Below the pieces are notes generated by a model, which had not been told where the DNA came from, made no database searches, and worked only from the letters and a program-made list of their open reading frames with translations. A DNA stretch of 9,879 nucleotides from Chitinophagales bacterium (GTDB lineage: Bacteria; Bacteroidota; Bacteroidia; Chitinophagales; Chitinophagaceae). The position numbers and the translations under genes were made by a program. The stretch is taken from contig JAAFHG010000107.1 in the NCBI GenBank assembly GCA_013297585.1, forward strand, positions 1 through 9,879, read 5' to 3'. Shown piece by piece: positions 1 to 7,948 of the stretch (the first letter of the stretch is position 1; the number at the start of each line of letters is the position of its first letter).

Positions 1-3
1 AAA

Positions 4-987
4 TTATTTGTGGTATACCATTTTTAAATACCAATGGTAACCATATGTATAAGCTTTAATTGGCATATCTGGTTGCCAAATATCAAACATGGCTATGTAA
101 GCATTTGTTTTGCCTTCAACCTTTAATATATAATTTATTTGTGCGCCAAAGGTGGTATCGGCACCAATACCGTTATGTGGATTTTTGCCAATGCAAGGGT
201 TGCCTAAATTAGTAAACGTTCCATCTAATGCATTGGCAACAAAAGCACGTGCTACATTGGGTAAAAAACCTGTAGAGCCAGAGCCTATTAAAAAGTATTG
301 GTTGTTGTGTAATATTATAGCTGGCGCTTCGGTACGTGCAGTAATGCCTTTAGCAACCTGATAATTTGTGGTTGGTAACATTTTATCATCTTGTAGTTTT
401 CCTATTACAAAGGTTTTATCGGGTTTACGTACGGTAAGGTGGTACGCATTATTGTCTGTATTTTTAAACATGGCAAAATCGCCAGAACCATATTCAGAAT
501 TGGCACCTAAAAACTTATGTTTAAATGTAAATGTACCATTGGGCTTTTTGCTAGTTGCTACGCCAATATAGCCTTTTAAATAGCCTGTACCACGTGGATA
601 ATATTTAAAATGTGCAATAAATAGCTGCTGTTTTCTATCGTACAATACTTTAGGGCGCTCAAGTATACAGCCGTAGGCTAGGTCAGAAGTTGTATCGGTA
701 TAGATAACTGGAAGTACAATGCCTTCATCTTGCCAGTTCATTAAATCTTTAGATGAGTAGCAGTGAATGCCTCCATCTGCCAATTGGGCTTCTGACTTGC
801 CTTCAATTTTATGTTCGCCGTACCAGTAATACTTTTTTTTGTAAAAAATTACATTACCGCCATGTGCATTAATTGCCACGCTATTATTATCAAGCCATAC
901 TTTACCTGGTACAATGCTGCTGTTTGATTGTGAATAGCTAGGTAGGTAAATGCTTAATAGTGTAATATAAATTGCAATATGTTTCAT
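4..987 (-). CDS. Secreted GH43-type glycoside hydrolase, exo-beta-1,3-galactanase-like branch
   Basis: This 327-residue protein probably removes terminal sugars from a glycan after export. Residues 1-19 form a signal peptide with a likely SPase I site near SYS-Q and no lipobox Cys. The remainder is one five-bladed beta-propeller-sized domain with no added carbohydrate-binding module. The motif NAHGG (40-44) stands where ordinary GH43 enzymes carry the catalytic-base Asp. YGEHK (57-60 region, Glu58), ERPK (Glu110) and TEAP (Glu220, expected general acid) follow, then TFGAQ with Gln283. This set matches the GH43 branch containing exo-beta-1,3-galactanases (subfamily 24 type), where a Gln is reported to act as base. 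Subfamily and substrate are inferred; arabinofuranosidase-like or other GH43 activity remains possible. It is the last visible gene of the operon, starting 5 bases after the GH2 stop, so the two are probably translationally coupled. The TAA stop lies at 4-6, and the operon might continue to the left. Confidence 0.85.
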   Translation of the reverse strand: MKHIAIYITLLSIYLPSYSQSNSSIVPGKVWLDNNSVAINAHGGNVIFYKKKYYWYGEHKIEGKSEAQLADGGIHCYSSKDLMNWQDEGIVLPVIYTDTTSDLAYGCILERPKVLYDRKQQLFIAHFKYYPRGTGYLKGYIGVATSKKPNGTFTFKHKFLGANSEYGSGDFAMFKNTDNNAYHLTVRKPDKTFVIGKLQDDKMLPTTNYQVAKGITARTEAPAIILHNNQYFLIGSGSTGFLPNVARAFVANALDGTFTNLGNPCIGKNPHNGIGADTTFGAQINYILKVEGKTNAYIAMFDIWQPDMPIKAYTYGYHWYLKMVYHK

Positions 988-992
988 AGTTA

Positions 993-3563
993 TTAGTTTG
1001 TTATGATGGCTTGTTCATTTGTCCAGTCGCTAGCAAACCCCCATTGTAGTATTCTGCGCATTCTAAAAAAATAACGCATACCACTTTTTAAATTGGGAAT
1101 ATTAATGCCCCCTCTGTTACCTACAATTAGTCTTTTTTCGTAATTATTAGTTTTTTGCCCATATTCTACTTCATATTTATAATCGAGTGGGTCTGTTGTA
1201 AAAAATATAAAAAATCCTTTATATATTGAGATTGTAGACCACACAATGGGTGGTAGTTCGGTAGAAATAAGTGTAATACTATCTACAGCCGAGGGCGTAG
1301 TACCTGCATTGTTGGCTGCAAATAATTGTAGTTTGTACAGGCTGTCTGCATTTAAATCGTTTACGTCTATATAATGGTTTAGTATAGCAGTATCGGATGT
1401 TTTAGAAAAATTGTCTACACCATATTTTACAAAATACTTGCTCGCATCTACAGCTTTGTTAAATACGACTCTAAAGCCAGTTAAATTTTTATGAATTGCA
1501 GCTATTGTAGGGATGTTAGGTTTTTTTATAAATACGGTTGTATCGTATCTGTTATAACCAAGTTTATCTATTATTTCTATAGCAATAGATGCTACATTTA
1601 AGCCTATGGGTACTTGTATATTTAATGCTGTAGTAGTGCCATTGGGCAAAAGCGTAGGTATTGTACTACTATTTGTAAAAAGGGCTGTTGTATTACTATC
1701 TTTTGCTACTATTTTTAATTGGTAGCCGCTTACAGTATATGCAGGAAAACTTTTAATACTTCTACTTTGTAGGTTAAGCGAAGCAGTTGCGGTGCTATTA
1801 TTAGCCACAACAACTACATTTTTTACAGTAAAAGGTTGGTACGCTCTTTTAACATTGTAGTACGATTGTTTTGGCTGCAACACACTATTTACAATACCCC
1901 AAGCTCTGTTTTCTGATGGTGCGGTATTCCAAGTGTTTTTAATGTTCCAGTAGTTGCTTCTGTAATCGTTAAAAGTCCATAAAGATGCGCCAGCAACATA
2001 GGGTTTATCTCTCATTGCGGCCATCATTTTTTCAATTGGTATAGATGCGTTATCTAAATTTTCATCATTTAAATCGGCTCCAAATTCAGAAAAGAATAGT
2101 AGCTTAGATGGAAAGTTTTTATGTACTTTTTCGGCTGCGGCAGCCCACCCTCCATATGCATTTACCATAATAATATCACAAAGTTCCGATGGGTCGTTTG
2201 GTTGTTGTGCCGCTGTATTGCTTGCATAAGAAGCTAGCCTGTTAGGATCTAGCTGTTTGGCAGTTGCAATGGCTTCTTTAATATAATTGTACACCTGCGG
2301 ATTGTTTTTGTACGAACCAATTTCGTTACCAACGCTCCAGCCTATTACACAAGGGTGGTTGTATTGCTGTTTAATTAGTTTTGTAAGCCAGGTTTTGGGC
2401 AATTGCTGCTTAGGATTTACCATAGTATCTTTACCCCAAAGCGATACTTCCTCAAACGTCATTATACCTTTTTCGTCTAAATAATCTAAAAAAGGTTTTG
2501 GTAGCGAAAAATGGCTAAGCCTTGCCATATTAGCGCCGCTTTCCTTCATTAAATCTACCATTTGCTTAAACCTGTGTAGTGGTATAGCATTGCCATACAC
2601 CCTATCTTCTGGTACAATGTTAAAGCCTACGGTTTTTATTGCTTCGCCATTTAATTTTAATTGATAGCCATCTACTTCAATTTTTCTAATTCCAAAGCCA
2701 TCTTTTAGTGTGTGTATTATTTTACCTTGCTGGTAAATGCTTACAATAGCTTGGTACAGTTCGGGGTGTTCAAAATGCCATAAACGTACATCTGTACTGC
2801 TTAAGGTAATACTTGTTTTTTGTATATTTGCCGTGTTAAGTGCAATATTAGCGATACTTTTTAAACCAGATTCAGCTACTTTTTTGCCTTTATAAGTAAT
2901 ACTTACCGTGTACGATAGGGGTGTGGTTTTAGTGCTGTAGTTGCCTATTTCGGTTGCTACATTAATGGTTGCACTACCGTTTTGTAGGTTTGGTATTGCT
3001 GTAATGGCTATGTTATTAATTTTTACGGCATTGGTAATTTCTAACCACACTGGCCTACGAATGCCTCCCCAATTCCAGGTAGCACCAAGCTTAGCTACAT
3101 TGTTTACTTTAAGCACCAATGTATTTTGTGCACCAAATTTTAAATACTTATTTATACCAAATTGAAATGCCAAATAACCTAAATTATTATCCCCTATTTT
3201 AACGCCATTTAGCCATACTTCCGAGTTGCAGTATACAGATTCAAATATTAGTTGAACATGCTTTGTAATGCTGCTACTAGGTATTTTAAACGAATATCTA
3301 TACCATGCATCGCCTGTAAAGTGTGCATATTCGTTATGGGTATCCCAACTACTTGGTACTTCCATTTTATCCCAACTAGCTGTATTGGTTGCAGGCATAA
3401 ACCATTTTTCGTCCATGCCTTTTTTATACATGTCTGTTTTAAATTCCCACACACCATTCAGCGAAATTGTATCTGTGAGGTTAGCCTGCGCTTTTACCTG
3501 TACAACTAGTATGTAAAAAATGCAGGTAATAAATAGCAATAGCTTTATTTTTCTAAACTTCAT
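993..3563 (-). CDS. Secreted glycoside hydrolase family 2 protein with C-terminal FN3-like domains
   Basis: This 856-residue retaining exo-glycosidase probably acts in the periplasm or outside the cell. Residues 1-25 are a signal peptide (cleavage near VKA-Q). A GH2 sugar-binding sandwich follows (about 30-178, with LNGVWEF and GGIRRPVWLEI), then an Ig-like domain (about 180-295) and a TIM barrel (about 296-580). The barrel has RLSH (348-351), acid/base Glu414 in GNEIG, and nucleophile Glu493 in FFSEFGAD, so both catalytic residues are intact. After an additional beta domain come two fibronectin-III-like repeats (about 682-766 and 769-854), which explain the length. The region aligned with the beta-glucuronidase NxK carboxylate-recognition motif reads NRAWG (552-556), so glucuronidase activity is disfavoured; beta-galactosidase or a related activity is more likely. 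The gene lies 53 bases after the symporter and 5 bases before the GH43 gene. Confidence 0.9.
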   Translation of the reverse strand: MKFRKIKLLLFITCIFYILVVQVKAQANLTDTISLNGVWEFKTDMYKKGMDEKWFMPATNTASWDKMEVPSSWDTHNEYAHFTGDAWYRYSFKIPSSSITKHVQLIFESVYCNSEVWLNGVKIGDNNLGYLAFQFGINKYLKFGAQNTLVLKVNNVAKLGATWNWGGIRRPVWLEITNAVKINNIAITAIPNLQNGSATINVATEIGNYSTKTTPLSYTVSITYKGKKVAESGLKSIANIALNTANIQKTSITLSSTDVRLWHFEHPELYQAIVSIYQQGKIIHTLKDGFGIRKIEVDGYQLKLNGEAIKTVGFNIVPEDRVYGNAIPLHRFKQMVDLMKESGANMARLSHFSLPKPFLDYLDEKGIMTFEEVSLWGKDTMVNPKQQLPKTWLTKLIKQQYNHPCVIGWSVGNEIGSYKNNPQVYNYIKEAIATAKQLDPNRLASYASNTAAQQPNDPSELCDIIMVNAYGGWAAAAEKVHKNFPSKLLFFSEFGADLNDENLDNASIPIEKMMAAMRDKPYVAGASLWTFNDYRSNYWNIKNTWNTAPSENRAWGIVNSVLQPKQSYYNVKRAYQPFTVKNVVVVANNSTATASLNLQSRSIKSFPAYTVSGYQLKIVAKDSNTTALFTNSSTIPTLLPNGTTTALNIQVPIGLNVASIAIEIIDKLGYNRYDTTVFIKKPNIPTIAAIHKNLTGFRVVFNKAVDASKYFVKYGVDNFSKTSDTAILNHYIDVNDLNADSLYKLQLFAANNAGTTPSAVDSITLISTELPPIVWSTISIYKGFFIFFTTDPLDYKYEVEYGQKTNNYEKRLIVGNRGGINIPNLKSGMRYFFRMRRILQWGFASDWTNEQAIITN

Positions 3564-3616
3564 TGTAAATTATTGTATGGTAAATGTGTTCGTAATGTAT
3601 TGTCTCAAAATGGCAA

Positions 3617-5320
3617 TCATATATTTCGTAATTGCTTTGCTTTTTTATTGCCAGTATTCCAAATAAGTAGCGATAAACAAATAATGATTGAGCCTACTGT
3701 TACTACGGTACTAGTATATAAGGTAGAGGCTAAACCAAGTGTAACAATACCAATACCTACTACAAGCATGGCGTAAGCAATTACTTTAATGCCAAATATG
3801 TTTTGTTCTTCTGCCTCTTTATGCAGTTCGCTTGAAACGGCTTGCGTTTCGGCTGAAACTATTTGGCCATCTGCATTTGGTGTAAAAACAAAAGCGTTTG
3901 GTGCAATTAAATTTTTGGTACGGTAATACCACTCAAATATGGCTAATACTAGTACTGGAATACCTACACCACACATGGTTTCGTAGCTTCTGGCAAGTTT
4001 TATAGAAAAAATGGATGGTAAACCAACTTTTAAAAATAAATTGGTGGACAAAGCGATAATTGTTGCAGTTACCACAGAAACTGCTGTTTGCCTTTTAGAA
4101 AATAAACTCCAAATAATGGGTGCAAAAATGGCTCCGCCGGCAATAGATGCAATACTTAGTACAAAGTCTACAATACCGCCTATATATGGTATAAATATTG
4201 CAATTAAAACAGTTAGCCCACCAAATACAAGCGTAAATAATCTAGCCACAAAAATCAATTCTTTTTCGTGTGCATTTTTTCTAAGAAGATTTTTATAAAT
4301 ATCCATTGCAAATACTGTTGCTGCAAGATTAATGGTGGTATTAGCCTTACTAGATGTTGCAGAAATCATACCTGCTAAAACTAATCCTATTAAGCCTGCT
4401 GGTAGTACTTTTTGGCAAAGCATCATATAAGCCCCTTCTGGCTCAAGCCCTTGTAAGTTAGGGTTTATAATTCTATAAATCATTGGTGGCAGCATCCATA
4501 GTACTGGGCTAATGAAATATAGAATAGTAAATAAGTAAGCTACTTTTTGCGATTTTTTTTCGTCTTTTACGCTAGTATAGCGCTGCACATAACTCCAGTT
4601 GCCACCCAAATACACCGTTTGATACATAATAAAAGCTAGCATAAAGCCAAAAGTGTATTCGCTGTTAAATAGATTAAAAAAATCGTCAGGCTTTTTAGTA
4701 ATAAAGTTTTGTGGGCCGCCAATTTCAGAGAAGGCTATAGGAATTACTATTAAAACGGAAGCAGCTAATATTACAAATTGTACAACATCGGTTACCAAAA
4801 CGGCCCAAAGGCCACCCGCAGCGGTGTACAATACAATAATCATCCCTATAATTATAATACAGGTATTTAAGCTGTAGGGTGTAGCTACATGTACCATTTT
4901 ACCTACAGGATACAAAACCGATGCTGTTGTAAATAAGCTTAGTAGCAATACCAAATAGGTGTAAAACTGTTGTGTTTTTACAGTAAAACGCTTACCTATG
5001 TACTCAGCCGCAGTTTTTACTTTTGTACGTTTCCATTTTTTAGCAATAAATAAGGCTACTATAAAGCCGCTAATAGCCATTGTTAATTGTATGGTATTAG
5101 ATACTAAACCATGCTTATAGGCAATAGAACCCCAAACCACAAATGTGCCTGCCGAGAAGTAACTAACAAAAAGCGATAAACCATTAATCCACCAAGGTGT
5201 TTCGCCGCCGGCTTCAAAAAAAGCTTGACTATTTTTACTACCCATTTTGGTAAACGCAATACCTATTGAAAAAATGAGTAACGCAAATATTACCATTACA
5301 ATAAAATCTAACTGTTGCAT
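3617..5320 (-). CDS. Sodium:solute symporter (SSS family), probable sugar transporter
   Basis: This 567-residue inner-membrane protein has about 13 to 15 hydrophobic segments, including 5-25, 44-66, 76-94, 119-140, 150-196, 224-243 and 305-340, and two at the C-terminus (about 508-555). Family marks are the N-terminal FFEAGGETPWWINGLSLF stretch, NWSYVQRYTS (241-250), and GMISATSSKAN (317-327), whose Ser323/Ser324 correspond to the Na2-site Ser/Thr pair of SSS transporters. The length suits the sugar- and sialate-type SSS members that have an extra C-terminal helix. A hydrophilic, acidic loop (about 470-507) precedes the last two helices. It probably imports the sugar released by the two hydrolases encoded downstream; that substrate link comes from operon context only. 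It starts 29 bases after the flavoprotein stop. No frameshift or missing segment is visible. Confidence 0.9.
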   Translation of the reverse strand: MQQLDFIVMVIFALLIFSIGIAFTKMGSKNSQAFFEAGGETPWWINGLSLFVSYFSAGTFVVWGSIAYKHGLVSNTIQLTMAISGFIVALFIAKKWKRTKVKTAAEYIGKRFTVKTQQFYTYLVLLLSLFTTASVLYPVGKMVHVATPYSLNTCIIIIGMIIVLYTAAGGLWAVLVTDVVQFVILAASVLIVIPIAFSEIGGPQNFITKKPDDFFNLFNSEYTFGFMLAFIMYQTVYLGGNWSYVQRYTSVKDEKKSQKVAYLFTILYFISPVLWMLPPMIYRIINPNLQGLEPEGAYMMLCQKVLPAGLIGLVLAGMISATSSKANTTINLAATVFAMDIYKNLLRKNAHEKELIFVARLFTLVFGGLTVLIAIFIPYIGGIVDFVLSIASIAGGAIFAPIIWSLFSKRQTAVSVVTATIIALSTNLFLKVGLPSIFSIKLARSYETMCGVGIPVLVLAIFEWYYRTKNLIAPNAFVFTPNADGQIVSAETQAVSSELHKEAEEQNIFGIKVIAYAMLVVGIGIVTLGLASTLYTSTVVTVGSIIICLSLLIWNTGNKKAKQLRNI

Positions 5321-5349
5321 GTTGGTTTAAGTTTTTTAATTGTGAAGGG

Positions 5350-7689
5350 TTAATTGAAACAACGAATGGCAAATACAGAAGCAGGTGTATTTTGTGATGG
5401 ATGTTCTACTTCTAGAATAAGTTTTTGGGTTAGAAGTGGTGTGTCTAAAACAATTTTATTAATAGTTTGATAATTGTTAGTTACCTTTTTAATTATGGTG
5501 CCTGTATCGTTTTTTAGTATATAGTTTCTTACACAAAATGGCATTATATTTTCAGGATGCGTCATCAGTACACTTTCCATTGGGTGGTCGTAATCGGTAT
5601 CAAAAAATAAATGTATTTCTTTAATAATTTGTGCATTCTGCCATTCAAGTTGTATAAAAGGGTTTACATCTTGCATATTGGCTACCCAGGCATTTGGTGT
5701 ATTGGTGGGTCTATCAATACCGTTAGTAATATTATTTGCACTAAATGTATGAATGCCTTCGGTAAATGATAGCGCAATGTTTTGGCCTTCGGGCCTACGT
5801 TGAGGGCACCAAAACTCAAATGCTTCCATACCAATATTGACGGGAGGTTCTTGCTTGCCGTAGTTAGATACTGCTTTATTAATATGGTTAAAAACAGATA
5901 ATATGCCCGTAATTCTCTGTTCGCTATAGTATAGTTGTACATCTTCGTTTTTTAAGAATGTAATGTATACATAAGCTTCGTTTTCTAGTGTAGTTGTAAA
6001 TTGTATGGTGTAAGTGCCAGTACCTTTTTGTATGGCCACAGTTTGTTTTTCTACAATAATTTCTGGTGTATAATTATGTGTTTTTAGGCTTACCCTCAAT
6101 TCAATGTCAAGCACTGTATTTACAATTGCTTCAGCCGAAAAGCCAATGGTAGGGAGTAGGCCTCTTTTATAAGGTAACATTTGTGCTACAGATGAGGTAA
6201 TTGGTTTCTTTATGTCAGATTTTTTCAATTCAATTAGTTGTAACTCGCTAGATGCAGTAATTGTTGCGTTTTGGGCAATATTGTTTGCATCTTGTAAAGT
6301 AACTTGTGGTATATAATGCCCAATATTTAGTAGCGAGTTTTGCAATTGTTGCATATAATTGGCTGTAAGCAAATCGGCTGGTAATACATTGTATTTTTTA
6401 CAAAATGCTGCAGCCACACCCACAGCCTGTGCCATATACGCAGTAGTAGCCATTACCCTTGTAGATGCAAATGCAACATGCGTAACACTTATTATTCTAC
6501 CAGCTAAATATAAGTTGCTAATATTTTTGCTGTACATAGTTCTATAAGGTATTTGATATACCCCTTTGCTGTGCCATTGATTACAGCCTGGTTTTTCGCT
6601 AAATACGCCATCGGCAGGGTGCAAGTCTACCGACCATCCACCAAATGCAACAGCATCGTTAAATGTTTTTTGTTCTACAATATCTTGCTGTTTCAATATA
6701 TAATCGCCTTCAAAGCGTCTACTCTCTCTCTTGCCAGGTACAGTACCTACCCATTCTAGCGTCATTGTATCTGCCTCTGGAAAATTGCCCGAGTTTTTAA
6801 TATAATCCCAAACACCATATACCACTTTCCAAAGTTCCCATTTTATGGTTTCTGTTTCATGCACCGTATCTAGTCTGCCGCCATATTCTATCCACCATAA
6901 TTTACAACCAAATTCTTTTGAATTAAAATTTTTATACCTAGGTATGGTAGTAATATCTCTTAGTGCAAACGAAGGGGCTACATAGTTAACTTTCCTTTGT
7001 GTGTCTTTACTATAAAAGTAAATCGAGTGGCCTAGCAACTCGCCATATTCCTTTTCAGGGGCAAATAGCTCACCAAATTCATCTTTCGATTCTGCACCCA
7101 TTCTAAAACTAGCACCAGCTAAAAAGCCAACAATGCCATCGCCAGAGGCATCGCAAAACAAAGGCGATTTAACTATATACTCGGTAGAATTTTGGCTGCA
7201 AAATGCAGTTACAGCTTCAATTGTGTCTGCATCTTTTTTTTCTACATTGTAAACAGATGTGTTTAATAATAATTGTATATTTTTTTCTAATATTATTTTG
7301 TCTAATAAAATAGTATCAAAAATAAGTGCATTGCCTTCTGGGTTGCGATACATATTTTCTACTAAAATTTCATCTACAATACCGCCTTCTCTAGCCCATC
7401 GGTTATTGTTTCCCATGTGCGAGGTAGCCCCTAAAATCCATAGCCTTACTTCGCTTGATGCATTGCCTCCCAAAACAGGTCTGTCTTGTATTAATACTAC
7501 TTTAAGGCCAGCTCTAGCCGCTGCAATGGCAGCACAAACGCCAGCTAATCCGCCTCCAACAACGGTGTAATCTGTATTAATTACTACTTGGGTTAGGTAC
7601 CTTTTGTCGGTACTTTTTAAATGTATCATATAGGTTATTTTGCAATATTTTAAGTGCGAGTGCACTTTTTGTTCAGTAAATGGCTGCAT
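5350..7689 (-). CDS. FAD-dependent oxidoreductase (FAD_oxidored, PF12831-like) with discoidin-like C-terminal domain
   Basis: This 779-residue flavoprotein is the first gene of the operon; its substrate is unknown. The dinucleotide-binding GxGxxG motif is GGGLAG (45-50), followed by QDRPVLGGNASSEVR (68-82), DASGDG (180-185), GTVPGKRESRRFEGDY (315-330) and NLYLAGR (392-398) before a helix that closes the FAD site. This is the pattern of the PF12831 family, often found in Bacteroidota carbohydrate loci. Residues about 470-620 are a beta-rich spacer, and about 620-779 resemble an F5/8-type C (galactose-binding-like) domain, with NITNGIDRPTNTPNAWVA (653-670). No signal peptide is visible, and an in-frame TGA at 7699-7701 rules out a longer N-terminus, so the protein should be cytoplasmic. 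The start is uncertain: Met21 (ATG at 7627-7629) would also leave the whole FAD fold intact, and neither start has a Shine-Dalgarno. A role in oxidising an imported sugar is inferred from context. Confidence 0.88.
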   Translation of the reverse strand: MQPFTEQKVHSHLKYCKITYMIHLKSTDKRYLTQVVINTDYTVVGGGLAGVCAAIAAARAGLKVVLIQDRPVLGGNASSEVRLWILGATSHMGNNNRWAREGGIVDEILVENMYRNPEGNALIFDTILLDKIILEKNIQLLLNTSVYNVEKKDADTIEAVTAFCSQNSTEYIVKSPLFCDASGDGIVGFLAGASFRMGAESKDEFGELFAPEKEYGELLGHSIYFYSKDTQRKVNYVAPSFALRDITTIPRYKNFNSKEFGCKLWWIEYGGRLDTVHETETIKWELWKVVYGVWDYIKNSGNFPEADTMTLEWVGTVPGKRESRRFEGDYILKQQDIVEQKTFNDAVAFGGWSVDLHPADGVFSEKPGCNQWHSKGVYQIPYRTMYSKNISNLYLAGRIISVTHVAFASTRVMATTAYMAQAVGVAAAFCKKYNVLPADLLTANYMQQLQNSLLNIGHYIPQVTLQDANNIAQNATITASSELQLIELKKSDIKKPITSSVAQMLPYKRGLLPTIGFSAEAIVNTVLDIELRVSLKTHNYTPEIIVEKQTVAIQKGTGTYTIQFTTTLENEAYVYITFLKNEDVQLYYSEQRITGILSVFNHINKAVSNYGKQEPPVNIGMEAFEFWCPQRRPEGQNIALSFTEGIHTFSANNITNGIDRPTNTPNAWVANMQDVNPFIQLEWQNAQIIKEIHLFFDTDYDHPMESVLMTHPENIMPFCVRNYILKNDTGTIIKKVTNNYQTINKIVLDTPLLTQKLILEVEHPSQNTPASVFAIRCFN

Positions 7690-7772
7690 TTTAAAACTTC
7701 AGTAACCCTTGTACATCTACAATCTAGGTTATCTGTTTAATGAAATTGAAAAAGCAAATCGTTGTTACTGAG

Positions 7773-7806
7773 CTAAGATAATTGGGTATATTTTTTATAA
7801 GTACAA
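7773..7806 (-). promoter_or_regulatory. Tentative promoter of the four-gene sugar operon
   Basis: On the minus strand, TTG (7806-7804) could serve as a Bacteroidota -33 element and TATCTTAG (7780-7773) as an imperfect TAnnTTTG -7 element, with a 23-base spacer at the long end of the accepted range. A start near 7766 would give a leader of about 75 bases. The inverted-repeat operator would then lie upstream of this promoter. A second weak candidate, TAGATTG at 7726-7720, has a poor spacer. Neither is convincing. Confidence 0.25.
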
Positions 7807-7824
7807 GTGAAATTGAAATTTCTT

Positions 7825-7861
7825 AATGGGAACATTCCCATTTTATGGGAATGTTCCCATT
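7825..7861. promoter_or_regulatory. Double palindromic operator, probable LacI-family binding site
   Basis: Arms 7825-7841 and 7845-7861 are perfect 17-base reverse complements separated by TTT. Each arm also contains a 14-base palindromic site, TGGGAACATTCCCA (7827-7840) and TGGGAATGTTCCCA (7846-7859): 6-base arms TGGGAA/TTCCCA around a 2-base centre. The centres are 19 bases apart. Palindromes of this size are typical LacI-family operators, and the site lies 88 bases before the lacI-type start. It overlaps the expected -33 region of the regulator promoter, so autoregulation is likely. Binding by this particular LacI protein is inferred. Confidence 0.8.
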
Positions 7862-7880
7862 TTAATATAAAATAAATAAG

Positions 7881-7888
7881 TACTTTTG
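7881..7888 (+). promoter_or_regulatory. Bacteroidota-type -7 element for the LacI-family gene
   Basis: TACTTTTG is a perfect match to the Bacteroidota TAnnTTTG consensus. It lies 60 bases before the ATG at 7949, giving a leader of roughly 55 bases. No good TTTG -33 box is present; the T-run at 7860-7863 is at about the right distance and abuts the operator, so regulator binding would compete with RNA polymerase. Confidence 0.55.
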
Positions 7889-7948
7889 CGGTTATTTATG
7901 TATTTATCTAGAAATTAACGGGTAGCAAACTTAAAACAATATTAGGCC

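Noticed and set aside
3252..3516. Overlapping plus-strand frames of 82 and 85 codons, and a 69-codon minus-strand frame
   Set aside because: They are shadows of the GH2 N-terminal sandwich domain, whose own frame carries clear GH2 motifs.
7259..7570. Plus-strand open frame of 103 codons
   Set aside because: It lies wholly inside the flavoprotein gene on the other strand, over its conserved FAD-binding region, and its translation shows no family features.
7825..7861. Inverted repeat followed by T bases read as a rho-independent terminator
   Set aside because: It lies between two divergent gene starts, so neither gene ends there, and the nested 14-base palindromes fit operator sites much better.
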